Shown piece by piece: positions 21,004 through 28,788 of a stretch of DNA of 34,468 nt. Position numbers and translations under genes: made by a program. Origin of the DNA: Deltaproteobacteria bacterium HGW-Deltaproteobacteria-3 (GTDB lineage: Bacteria > Desulfobacterota > Desulfobulbia > Desulfobulbales > Desulfurivibrionaceae). Each line of letters starts with the position of its first letter. The stretch's first letter is position 1. A model generated the notes under the pieces. It was not told the origin of the DNA. It ran no database searches and was given only the letters and a program-made list of their open reading frames with translations. The stretch is from NCBI GenBank assembly GCA_002841785.1, contig PHAW01000003.1, positions 1-34,468 of the forward strand. Reading direction: 5' to 3'.

Positions 21004-21235
21004 GATGGGTCCTTAGCGCTGGGCGTGGCCCTGTGGGCGGGGCGTTCCGCCACGCCGGCGTACCATTCCAGTAACGCGCATCCCGCAGCATCGTCAAAAT
21101 CGCGAAACGGATCCACCAGAATGAGATAGGGACAGTCTTCCGAGAAAAAAATTGCATGTCGTCCAAGGCTCTCCAGGAGGTATCAAGTTCACCGTGGAGT
21201 ACACCGTCGAAGTTCAGAAAGCTTATCTTACGCAT
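21000..21235 (-). pseudogene. HAD-like small protein, frameshifted in a poly-A/T run
   Basis: ATG 21235 overlaps the end of the membrane-protein gene. It reads MRKISFLNFDGVLHGELDT, as in HAD hydrolases, though the first Asp of DxD is Asn. After MQFF the frame changes at a run of seven T (21145-21151 on the plus strand as A). In the next frame the protein continues FSEDCPYLILVDPFRDFDD, ALLEWYAGVAE and stops at TGA overlapping ATG 21003. One extra base would give a ~79-aa protein. Sequencing error, slippage or true decay are all possible. Confidence 0.55.
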
Positions 21236-21642
21236 GAGTACACCAGCCATCCCACCCCGATCACGATGCTCCAGATAAACAGAACAACGCCCACGCCTGA
21301 TCGCCTCAGCAGTAAGACCCCCAGGCCATCCGCCAACAGGTAGACGCCTGCGGCGAGGAAACCAAGCGGAAGAACCATAAGGCTGCCGGCCATCTGATGT
21401 CGCAGCCAGTCCTGAAACCAGAGCATAAGCACGCCCAACGAAAGGCCCGTCGCGCCTGACAGGACGCGGAGGACGCCCTCCATTCGCGTCGCGTCCGGCT
21501 TCGTTTTGGTAAGTGCCAGACTGTAGCCAATCAACTGCCAGAGAATATAGAGCAGAAAGCCGACGACCAGGACAACCAGCGTCACTAGCAATATCTGGTA
21601 GTATAACGGCTGCGACAGAAAGCGTTCGAGAAAAGAAGGCAC
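21223..21642 (-). CDS. Four-helix membrane protein of the MotA/FliG-like operon
   Basis: A 139-aa protein with four hydrophobic segments: ILLVTLVVLVVGFLLYILW, a segment around GLSLGVLMLW, LMVLPLGFLAAGVYLLADG, and VGVVLFIWSIVIGVGWLVY. No family was recognised. The GTG start at 21642 has GAGGAG eight bases ahead. It is the first complete gene of a unit that continues with the HAD-like, FliG-like and MotA-like genes, all overlapping. A decayed copy of its C-terminal half lies at 21785-21930. It may supply the membrane part for the soluble MotA-loop-like partner. Confidence 0.7.
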   Translation of the reverse strand: MPSFLERFLSQPLYYQILLVTLVVLVVGFLLYILWQLIGYSLALTKTKPDATRMEGVLRVLSGATGLSLGVLMLWFQDWLRHQMAGSLMVLPLGFLAAGVYLLADGLGVLLLRRSGVGVVLFIWSIVIGVGWLVYSCVR

Positions 21643-21647
21643 GCGGG

Positions 21648-21776
21648 TTACTCCTCGGGAAGAACGGAAATCTCTACACCTTGCTGGGTGCAGTTCAAGA
21701 CAAATTCGGAGCTGTCCTTCACCTTTTCAAGCGTGACCCCGGGATGGTGCATGCTCAGACGTATTTCCGCGTTCAT
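21648..21776 (-). CDS. Truncated duplicate of the FliG-like gene's 5' end
   Basis: A 42-codon frame (MNAEIRLSMHHPGV, then KVKDSSEFVLNCTQQGVEIS) nearly identical to the DNA at 20885-21003 but without the one-base loss there. It ends with a stop just before the membrane-protein gene, which uses its last codons as ribosome binding site. Either a short remnant or a translated small peptide. Confidence 0.55.
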   Translation of the reverse strand: MNAEIRLSMHHPGVTLEKVKDSSEFVLNCTQQGVEISVLPEE

Positions 21777-21784
21777 TATAAACC

Positions 21785-21930
21785 CTTAACAGCCGTTTCA
21801 CGGTTTCAGGAAGACAATTCCCAGCCCATCCATCAATAGGTAGCCACTCGCGGCCAAAGATCCAATGGGAAAAACCATGAGCCCATCGCTTCTCTGGATG
21901 TGCAGCCAATCCAGTAGCCAAACTACACCC
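21785..21930 (-). pseudogene. 5'-truncated duplicate of the membrane-protein gene
   Basis: Minus-strand reading gives WLLDWLHIQRSDGLMVFP then GYLLMDGLGIVFLKP and a stop, matching FQDWLRHQMAGSLMVLP and VYLLADGLGVLLL of the gene at 21223-21642. The 5' part is missing. With the small frame at 21648-21776 it forms a decayed second copy of the operon head. Confidence 0.7.
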
Positions 21931-22061
21931 TGTTCAGTTTTCCCGTACCAACTCCGCCCAGAAAAGCATATTCCGTCTAGCAGGATATTGAAAAAGAGTT
22001 TTCACTGACGGCGCTCTTGCCGTCATGTTCTGATACCGAGCAATACGAATTAAATACCTGG

Positions 22062-22098
22062 CTGGCGGCTCGTGGTGCACTTGCAATTTCATTCACCT
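22062..22098 (+). repeat. Second copy of the IS30-type 3' end
   Basis: The first ~22 bases equal 8232-8253, the non-coding end just after the IS30 transposase remnant, in the same orientation; the rest is similar. No transposase sequence remains here. The two copies bracket the 8.2-22.1 kb cargo. Confidence 0.7.
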
Positions 22099-22138
22099 AG
22101 CCCTCTCCGGCTTGACTGGAAAGCCCCCCGTCTTTCTT

Positions 22139-22163
22139 AAGTCAACAAATCAACAACGTCCCC
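22139..22163 (+). repeat. REP-like sequence
   Basis: Reads AAGTCAACAAATCAACAACG then TCCCC. It is related to the inverse of the RAYT element end (GGGGACGTTGATT) and to the palindrome at 15646-15687. Probably a solo REP. Confidence 0.5.
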
Positions 22164-22231
22164 TTCTTTTCTTGTCGACGGGAGAAATATAGGATGCCCC
22201 CTTGTGCACGCATTCCCTCTTAGCAGAGGCT

Positions 22232-22269
22232 CTTTTCAATCAAGCTCCGTCACGGGCTTGATTGAAAAG
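22232..22269 (-). terminator. Hairpin overlapping the exoprotein stop codon
   Basis: A perfect 14-bp inverted repeat (22232-22245 and 22256-22269, arm CTTTTCAATCAAGC) with a ten-base loop; the stop codon of the exoprotein gene lies within it. No long T run follows, so it may act as an mRNA stabiliser or a weak terminator. Confidence 0.5.
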
Positions 22270-25200
22270 ATTATTCAATTTTTCTACTTTCCACTGTCTA
22301 AAAATCCCATCTTGACGCCATTTTTTATCTGCCAGCCTATCTGTCATAAGATTAAGTGTTTTTTGGTCTTTGGCATTAAGTTCTTTCTGGTTATTATTAT
22401 AGCTATTGTATTGAGCTATAATCCCACCTGCAACGGGGATAAACTCTCCTCCAAATAGCATGATATCCTTTGCAAGATCATTTGATATCTGGCCTTGTGC
22501 GGCGGATGCCGCAGTGAGAATTACAGTCTGAGTAATAAGCTTCGCTGCAAAATTTGCCACATTCAAAGAATTTCCAGTGCGCAAATCTGCCTCTAGAACA
22601 CCATAGCTATTCAACATCCCCCAAAGTGTTCCATCACTCTTTATTTGCTTTATGTCTTTCGAGCTAAGTGCCAAACCTTTATTAAGTGATTGGAATATCA
22701 ACTTCATACCTGGCGATGTTAATGCAGTGAGTACCTCTGTATTTACGCGTACAATTTTTTGGAGGTTCGTAGGTCTACCGACCAATTTATCCCCTATTTT
22801 GGCGCTCGTTTTGATAAAAGCAGAAATTTTATTAAAAGCACCCTCTGTCCTCATCGCCGTCCTTAGTGCTGTGCCACCGGCCACTGTTGCAATATCCCCG
22901 GCAACTGACAGGGTATTTATAAACGCATCTGCTGCATAGTTAAGCTTTGCAGCTTTTTCATTATTTCCAAATTGTGATTGTATGGAACCTAATACCGGAG
23001 TCCATTTTTCATCAAGCATTTTCAGCTCGGCGTGAAATTTGTCATCAATCACTTTGTTGCTAAAACTATTATCAACTATCCCGATGTCATTAAGGTGGCC
23101 CATCAACGATTTAATCTGCTTATCGCTGAGTTTTTCTATTTCAAGCCCTTCTGGGGTTAACCATTTAGAGAATTCTGGAGACATTTCAAGCTCTCTGATT
23201 TTCTTCATTTGAAGAGAGGACAACTTGAAACCGGGGGCGGATGATGCCAAAGCAAAACTCCTTACCTCGACAGCCTCAAATGTCTTCACATCGCCTTCAT
23301 CAAACACAACTTTTTCCATCTGTTCGATTTTAAGTTCGTTGTCTATTGACTGATTGACCGTTATCTGCGCAGTGGTTGTGTCGCTACCGTTGCAGATGGA
23401 GGGGGCAAGAATACATGGATCCACCGAAACGAGGGAGCCGGTGGTAAACACCCTGATGTTGGCTGGGGTGGTGACGATTTGCCAGGCAAGATAGGGATAC
23501 GAATTGCCCTCATTGATACGCCAGGTGTTGGTGAAATCCCAACCAGCATAGCTTGCTCGCTGCTTCATTTGGGCGGTAGTGCGGCCTGTGCCGCTGCCGC
23601 TTGTCATCCAGCCTGAAGTTCCTGTATTCCAGTAGGAGCTGGTGGTATTACCCCCATCGTACTGTTCACTCACCAGTCCTCCCCCAGGCCATCCTCCTGT
23701 ATCACTGACAGCTCCAGTGCTATAGGAATTGCTAATGCTACTTCCGGGATCACTATGTCCGACTAACCCGCCAGCAATTCCACCGCTCACACTGCCAGTG
23801 CTGTAAGAATTGGCAATACTGCCACCAGACTTATTATGGCCTACCAGTCCACCGACACAATGGCTCATTGCATCGCCCGGGATGATAGTCGCCGTGCTTG
23901 TGCTGTATGATTTCATAATAGCGCCGGAGTTATCGCCCACTAAGCCGCCAATTCCGTATACGCCGCTCACGCCTCCCGTGGTGTATGCATTGGTGATACT
24001 GCCAGAATTGTAGCCCGCCAGCCCGCCGACAAAATAATATCCATCGATATCAACACCAACAAGACCTACATTGCGTATAGCCCCTGCTGTTTTTCCAAAT
24101 AAGCCGACATAATCTGTGCCTAGCCTATTAATTCGAAGGCTGGTAATAATATGATTCAACCCATCAAAAATACCACCGAACGCTCCGCCTGAAGTACCCA
24201 CCGGTATAAATCCAGCGCCTCCATTCCATCCGCTGGTGGTACTGGCGGCGATATCCTTGCCCAAGGCATAATGGCCAGACAAGTTGGTATTCATTGCCTG
24301 TAATTGACTTACACTGTTCACCAACATGAAGGCATCCATGGTGCTGCCGCCATTGCGTGTTACTTTCCCGCTATATGGATTGCTACTATTGTCCGACTTG
24401 TAGGAGGCGTGGTTATAAGTTCCAGACGCTGGATTGTAATATATGCCTACCGCTGCCCCGTTGTTCACCGTTATATGGCCGCTACCTCCAAACGCCACTG
24501 TACCAAAACCGGTGCCGGTGTTGTCCGCCCGTAGGAGGACACTGCCGCCACCAGCTGAATTGATGGACGCGTTAACAACGATATTGCGGTAGGCGTTGAG
24601 GGTCAACTTGCTCAAGCTGGTCCAGTATACGGTGTCGTTCACAAAGATGTCGCCGTTGCCGCTACCGGAGGTAATGGTCTGTAAAGTGATATTACTGGTG
24701 TTAAGATAATTACCCAGGTCCGCCCCTCTGATGTCGCCACCACTGGCGGCGATTTTATAATCTGTGGGATCAATAAGCCATTGACCCATGGCGCCATAAG
24801 GAGCGGCAGTGGTGATTTTAACCGCCGGGTCGATAGTCACATGGGCGCCCGAGGTTTCGATGAAACCACCGTCGCCGCCATTGGGCGCGGAGGCATCCAG
24901 GGTACCGCTCACCGCCACCTCGCCTCCCATGGCTTTCAAGATGATGGTTCCTTCCTGCTGATCCACGGTGGTGGCTTTGATATGACCGGTCATGTTAATA
25001 GCCTTGTCCACCACGTTCTTGGCCACCTCGGCGGTGAGCAGCACCCAGCCGCCATTGGCCTCGATGGTGCCGCTGTTTTCCACCGCCGCAGCGAGCGAGT
25101 TGCCCAAGGCGTCCTGAAGCTGGCTGGTGATGGTGCTGTCCGCCTCAAAGAGGATCAGATTGTCACCATAGAGGTCGATGGTGAAGCTATTGGCCGAGGC

Positions 25201-25785
25201 AAGGGCCACCTTGCCCAACCGGGCGGTGATCAGACCGGAGTTCTGCACCGAGGGCGCGACCAGGGCCACCAGGCCGCCTTCCTGCACGGTGATTTTGCCC
25301 TGGTTGATAATCTGGGCACCGGCCTTGCCGGGGATGGTGAAGTCGAGCTTCCCGGCCATGAAGTCATCGTTTTTAATGTCGTGGCTGGTGGCAATGAGTG
25401 CGGCCACATCCACCTGGGAGTCCTTACCAAAGAAGACGCCGTTGGGGTTCACCAGCACGATCCGGCCATTGGCAGTGAGCTGGCCAAGAATTTGGGAGAC
25501 ATCGGGGCCGGTGACCCGGTTGAGGGTAATGGAGTTGCTGGATGGCTGGACAAAGCGGGTTTTCTCGCCTGCGCCGATGCTGAAGCTGTTCCAGTTGATA
25601 ATGGCCTTATCCGTGCTCTGGGTGATGGTGACCTGGGCCGGGGCGGTCTGGGCAATGGTTGCCTGGCCAGCGACCACGGTGCCGCCATTGGGGTTGGCAA
25701 GAGCTTGGCCATAGGTGGCGGCAAGCGCGGCGGTGGCTACCAAAAGAGAAGCCGTCAGTTGGGTGCGGCTGTATCGCTTTTTCAT
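22240..25785 (-). CDS. TpsA exoprotein: filamentous haemagglutinin-type with GLUG repeats
   Basis: An 1181-aa secreted protein. Signal peptide (1-30, ending ALANPN); TPS recognition domain ~31-150 with NRVTGPDVSQILGQL and NPNGVFFGKDSQVDVAALIATS; a beta-helix region; GLUG-type repeats ~585-715 (GGLVGDNSGAI, GGLVGHNKSGGSIANSYSTG); then, after ~790, a Lys-rich, mostly helical C-terminal third with hydrophobic stretches and no recognised domain. TpsA proteins cross the outer membrane through their TpsB partner and act in adhesion or contact-dependent effects. GAGG precedes ATG 25785, one base after the tpsB stop. The unusual C-terminus may be an effector or anchor. Confidence 0.92.
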   Translation of the reverse strand: MKKRYSRTQLTASLLVATAALAATYGQALANPNGGTVVAGQATIAQTAPAQVTITQSTDKAIINWNSFSIGAGEKTRFVQPSSNSITLNRVTGPDVSQILGQLTANGRIVLVNPNGVFFGKDSQVDVAALIATSHDIKNDDFMAGKLDFTIPGKAGAQIINQGKITVQEGGLVALVAPSVQNSGLITARLGKVALASANSFTIDLYGDNLILFEADSTITSQLQDALGNSLAAAVENSGTIEANGGWVLLTAEVAKNVVDKAINMTGHIKATTVDQQEGTIILKAMGGEVAVSGTLDASAPNGGDGGFIETSGAHVTIDPAVKITTAAPYGAMGQWLIDPTDYKIAASGGDIRGADLGNYLNTSNITLQTITSGSGNGDIFVNDTVYWTSLSKLTLNAYRNIVVNASINSAGGGSVLLRADNTGTGFGTVAFGGSGHITVNNGAAVGIYYNPASGTYNHASYKSDNSSNPYSGKVTRNGGSTMDAFMLVNSVSQLQAMNTNLSGHYALGKDIAASTTSGWNGGAGFIPVGTSGGAFGGIFDGLNHIITSLRINRLGTDYVGLFGKTAGAIRNVGLVGVDIDGYYFVGGLAGYNSGSITNAYTTGGVSGVYGIGGLVGDNSGAIMKSYSTSTATIIPGDAMSHCVGGLVGHNKSGGSIANSYSTGSVSGGIAGGLVGHSDPGSSISNSYSTGAVSDTGGWPGGGLVSEQYDGGNTTSSYWNTGTSGWMTSGSGTGRTTAQMKQRASYAGWDFTNTWRINEGNSYPYLAWQIVTTPANIRVFTTGSLVSVDPCILAPSICNGSDTTTAQITVNQSIDNELKIEQMEKVVFDEGDVKTFEAVEVRSFALASSAPGFKLSSLQMKKIRELEMSPEFSKWLTPEGLEIEKLSDKQIKSLMGHLNDIGIVDNSFSNKVIDDKFHAELKMLDEKWTPVLGSIQSQFGNNEKAAKLNYAADAFINTLSVAGDIATVAGGTALRTAMRTEGAFNKISAFIKTSAKIGDKLVGRPTNLQKIVRVNTEVLTALTSPGMKLIFQSLNKGLALSSKDIKQIKSDGTLWGMLNSYGVLEADLRTGNSLNVANFAAKLITQTVILTAASAAQGQISNDLAKDIMLFGGEFIPVAGGIIAQYNSYNNNQKELNAKDQKTLNLMTDRLADKKWRQDGIFRQWKVEKLNNLFNQARDGA

Positions 25786-25786
25786 G

Positions 25787-27496
25787 TTAGTACCTCGCCG
25801 TGGCGGTGAAGAAGATGCGGGGTTCCTTGCCGTCGTCTGGCAACTCGGCAGCCACATCACGGGTCAGCGGCTTGGTCAGCTCGACCGATCCGCTGAGATA
25901 GTCGGTAACGGCCAGCCTGAGCCCGAGACCGGCGGAAGCACCATCCTGATGATCGGGCCGGGTGTCGGAACGGTTCCAGATCGCACCGTAGTCATAAAAG
26001 AGATAGGGCTGTAAGTAGCGGACCTGCAAGGCGTCAGGACTCCCGGTGTACTGCAACTCGGCCCTTGCGGCCATGCCGCTGTCGCCGGTGATCTCGGAGG
26101 AATCGTAAGCTCGGCCAAACTGGCTGCCGCCATAGCCGAACTCCTCTGAGGAGAGCAGGGACATAAAGGCGTACTGGCCAGTGGCAGCCACCTCCAATGA
26201 GAAATTGTGGCCAAGCTCCTGCTTGCGGGAAAGATAGGCGGTGAGCTTGCTGAAGTCGCTGTGGCCGTCCACTCGGGTGAGATTCGGCGAGCCGGGCTCG
26301 GTGGCGTTGAGGATGTTCATGCCCTGATAAAAACCCAGAGTGGCCATATTGACGCCGCCGTAGGTGTCTGCCAGATCGTAGTTCATGGTCGCCACCAGCT
26401 CGCGGATGCGGTCGTGGGACTGGAGCTGGCCCAGGGTATCGGTTTGGGAATTGCGCAGAGTGAAGCCTCCAGCGAGAGTAAAATTCTGGCTCCGGCTGCG
26501 AAGCAAGGGAAAGCCCACGGTGAATCCGGCGGAAACGCTGTCGCCCTTGATTTCGTAGACCTCAAGATAGTCATCTGGCCGGGTAAGGCTCTGGCTGGCG
26601 GTAAGGGAGAGTTTGGTCCCCTCGCTGGTCAGCACCTCGTCGTGATTGACGGAGAAATAACGGAGTGCCCGGAAATCGCTTGTGGTGGAGTAGTTGACGC
26701 TGGTGCGCTCAAAGAGATTGAGCAGGGAATTGGCGGTGAGTCCAGCGGAATACTGCACCGGCCCCGAAGTCTTAGTGCCCCGGTTGTCAACGGTGGCGTT
26801 GGCGCCGAGAGCCTTATCCGTGGTGACAGCCAACACCAAGTCCGAAGCGCCGGGCGCGGTGGCCGAGGGCTTGAGCACCGTGCTCACCTTTACCCCGGCC
26901 AGATCGTTAGCCAGCAGGGAGTAGCGCTCCAGCACCGCATTGTCGAGGGGCCGGGAGGCCTTGATCTTTTCGGCCCATTCCCGAAACAAGCCGGACCGGG
27001 CCTGAACATCGCCCTCAATGACAACCTCATTCACATACCCTTCGATGACCTTGATATGGACGATGCCGCCTTCGATCTTCTGGGGCGGAACAATGGCCTG
27101 GCTTAGGATGTACCCGGCGTTGCGATACTTGGCGGTGATGGCGTCGGCGATGCGATAGACCTGGAGCAGGGAGATTTCCTTGCCCAGAAACTCCTGCCAC
27201 AGGGGAAGCAACTGCTCCCGGCTGTATACCGTGGCCCCCTCCACCTCGATGGCGGAGAGCACGAAGCGGACGGCCTCGGCCTGATCGGGCGGAAGCTGCT
27301 CGGCTGGTTCCGGCACGGTGATAGCCGGTTTTGCTTGGGGCTCGGGTGCTTTCTGAAAATGTTGCTCGACCCGGCCAGGATCAACGGAGGATGGTAGGGG
27401 TACAGGCGGGGCAGCGATTGCTACAGTCTGCCAGCACAGCAGAAAGATAAAGGCGTACATGGCTGGCACAAGAAGCCAGCGGAAACGAGTGGACAT
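25787..27496 (-). CDS. TpsB two-partner secretion transporter (ShlB/FhaC family)
   Basis: A 569-aa outer membrane transporter. Signal peptide (1-29), Pro-rich linker, POTRA domain ~75-160 (FVLSAIEVEGATVYSREQL, GYILSQAIVPPQKIEGG, IKVIEGYVNEVVIEG), then a 16-strand barrel (ShlB) to the C-terminus, with the conserved LRYLQPYLFYDYG and the end FFTATARY with terminal aromatic. It binds the TPS domain of the exoprotein encoded one base downstream and threads it across the outer membrane. AGGAG precedes the ATG. Full length for the family. Confidence 0.94.
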   Translation of the reverse strand: MSTRFRWLLVPAMYAFIFLLCWQTVAIAAPPVPLPSSVDPGRVEQHFQKAPEPQAKPAITVPEPAEQLPPDQAEAVRFVLSAIEVEGATVYSREQLLPLWQEFLGKEISLLQVYRIADAITAKYRNAGYILSQAIVPPQKIEGGIVHIKVIEGYVNEVVIEGDVQARSGLFREWAEKIKASRPLDNAVLERYSLLANDLAGVKVSTVLKPSATAPGASDLVLAVTTDKALGANATVDNRGTKTSGPVQYSAGLTANSLLNLFERTSVNYSTTSDFRALRYFSVNHDEVLTSEGTKLSLTASQSLTRPDDYLEVYEIKGDSVSAGFTVGFPLLRSRSQNFTLAGGFTLRNSQTDTLGQLQSHDRIRELVATMNYDLADTYGGVNMATLGFYQGMNILNATEPGSPNLTRVDGHSDFSKLTAYLSRKQELGHNFSLEVAATGQYAFMSLLSSEEFGYGGSQFGRAYDSSEITGDSGMAARAELQYTGSPDALQVRYLQPYLFYDYGAIWNRSDTRPDHQDGASAGLGLRLAVTDYLSGSVELTKPLTRDVAAELPDDGKEPRIFFTATARY

Positions 27497-27743
27497 AGAG
27501 GTCTCCTGGTGGTTGTTGGGGAAACCCCGGCTCTCGATAATCTCAAATTTCGGGAAAAATATCTATTCCCCGGTCAATCATCGCCTGAAGGCATTCCAAA
27601 AAGCTCATTGTTTCTCGCATGTGCTTGGCATATTGTCAATACTTGAAAAATACGGGGAAGAAGGGAGGGTAATCCCCCCAGAAAATTGAGATGTTCAGAC
27701 GTAGCACTTTCTCGTACCTTCATTAAGGTAACCCTACATTCTG

Positions 27744-27899
27744 TTAGGAGGCCTTGTAACCAACTCCGATAACTTCTGAAATGCCTTGTTTCAGTTTCAG
27801 CAGTAATTTCAGACGATCTTCAAAACGCTCCGCTTCGGCAATCCGGGTCGCGCTCATTTCCGCCACGAGCCGGTATTGTGACTGTTCGTTGGTTTCCAT
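27744..27899 (-). CDS. Possible 51-aa protein or gene remnant
   Basis: Minus-strand METNEQSQYRLVAEMSATRI then AEAERFEDRLKLLLKLKQG, a plausible helical protein ending in TAA at 27744. The frame is open upstream to 28007 (FIHFFYDLPQHHLCLGFNRF) without a usual start codon there, so it may be the tail of a lost longer gene. No ribosome site is clear. Family unknown. Confidence 0.35.
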   Translation of the reverse strand: METNEQSQYRLVAEMSATRIAEAERFEDRLKLLLKLKQGISEVIGVGYKAS

Positions 27900-28014
27900 T
27901 GGGTGACCGTGAACGGTTTCAGCGAAGAATCGATTGAAGCCGAGACAAAGATGATGTTGCGGGAGATCGTAAAAAAAATGAATAAATTCCGTCTGAACGA
28001 TTTGGTGTTAATTG

Positions 28015-28046
28015 CGTCAGACCGTCAGACCGTCAGACCGTCAGAC
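28015..28046 (+). repeat. Four tandem copies of an 8-bp unit
   Basis: CGTCAGAC is repeated four times without interruption (28015-28046). It is a simple variable-number repeat candidate near the right island end; no spacer structure, so not CRISPR. Confidence 0.8.
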
Positions 28047-28179
28047 CAAATATGAGTGGAATTGGCGAGAAAATATGCAAGGCTTTTTGAAGATTGACTA
28101 GGACCTGATCCGACTCAAGCTGGTCATGGATAGGGGACAACAAATTCCCTGCCCCTATCAGCCTTGCGGCCGCAGATTA

Positions 28180-28203
28180 ATTTTGTATCAAAATTTGTAT
28201 CAC
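28180..28203 (+). promoter_or_regulatory. Paired TTTGTATCA site, right copy
   Basis: Identical over 24 bp to 634-657, same orientation, 57 bases inside the right attachment site. Candidate integrase arm-type or excisionase site. Confidence 0.6.
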
Positions 28204-28260
28204 GAAGGAAAACAAGGTGGGAATAGGCGGCTGGAAATTACCGTAACATGCTTATTTTAA

Positions 28261-28308
28261 TGGTCGGGGCGAGAGGATTCGAACCTCCGGCCTCCTGCTC
28301 CCAAGGCA
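28261..28308 (-). repeat. attR: 48-bp repeat within tRNA-Pro
   Basis: The right copy of the 48-bp direct repeat, forming the 3' part of the functional tRNA-Pro gene. The tRNA stays intact because the sequence is restored on integration. Confidence 0.95.
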
Positions 28309-28338
28309 GGCGCGCTAACCAGACTGCGCTACGCCCCG
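28261..28338 (-). tRNA. tRNA-Pro(UGG)
   Basis: Complete cloverleaf on the minus strand: acceptor stem CGGGGCG with CGCCCCG, anticodon loop CTTGGGA (anticodon TGG), T arm GGAGG-TTCGAAT-CCTCT, discriminator A and encoded CCA. It is the integration target of the island. Confidence 0.97.
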
Positions 28339-28531
28339 ACGGACGATGAAGAGAAGCTGCTTTATTAGCACTCTGCCCGTGGCCGGTCAAGAGAATTGTT
28401 TTGAACCTGGGTAGTGGGGTTGTGCAAAATAGCAGCGATGTGGACGGCGACAGATATTTCGCACCAACGCCTAAAAATGTTGACGCACGGATGCGCACTT
28501 GCTATATTGCCCGCGTTCAGTTCAAAATCGA

Positions 28532-28607
28532 TCCTGGGTAGCTCAGTCGGTAGAGCAGGTGACTGTTAATCACCCTGTCGGGGGTTCGAATCCCTCCCCG
28601 GGAGCCA
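28532..28607 (+). tRNA. tRNA-Asn(GUU)
   Basis: Complete cloverleaf: acceptor TCCTGGG with CCCGGGA, D arm GTAGCTCAGTCGGTAGAGC, anticodon loop CTGTTAA (anticodon GTT), T arm with GGTTCGAATCC, encoded CCA. Divergent from tRNA-Pro. Confidence 0.97.
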
Positions 28608-28617
28608 CGAAAAATTC

Positions 28618-28653
28618 AAGGCCGCCTCCATGCATAATGGGCGGCCTTTTTTT
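28618..28653 (+). terminator. Intrinsic terminator of tRNA-Asn
   Basis: Stem AAGGCCGCC (28618-28626) with GGCGGCCTT (28640-28648), then a seven-T run (28647-28653), just after the tRNA. Confidence 0.9.
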
Positions 28654-28788
28654 GCGCCTTTTTCCCGGCCCCGCGCTGTGCTTCGATGATACCGGGTGAC
28701 AGCCAGAGAGTGATAGGGTATTTTAGCCTTATACCCGTATGGATTCCCCGCACAAAAAACCGGCTCATCAACATAACAAGGAGAAATC

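Larger units (their letters stand above)
21931..22239. other. Gene-free stretch with an IS30 end and a REP-like sequence
   Basis: Contains an IS30-type 3' end (22062-22098, like 8232-8269), a REP-like sequence (22139-22163, ending CAACAACGTCCCC) and part of the hairpin at the end of the exoprotein gene. No gene is seen. Confidence 0.6.
27497..28260. other. Gene-poor right end of the island
   Basis: Upstream of tpsB. Holds a 25-codon minus-strand frame (27543-27620, MRETMSFLECLQAMIDRG..) that could be a leader or remnant, TTGACA near 27640 on the minus strand as a possible -35, a small frame at 27744-27899, an 8-bp tandem repeat (28015-28046) and the paired TTTGTATCA site (28180-28203). No long gene is present. 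Confidence 0.5.

Noticed and set aside
20483-21250. A single 255-aa protein
   Set aside because: It joins a HAD-like start, an out-of-frame stretch and the FliG-like gene; comparison with the duplicate at 21648-21776 and the overlaps shows separate genes with frameshifts.
24781-25809. A 342-aa plus-strand protein
   Set aside because: It is a shadow of the TpsA N-terminal region on the other strand, with Gly/His-rich composition and no family signature.
28015-28046. CRISPR array
   Set aside because: The 8-bp units are contiguous with no spacers and no cas gene is present.
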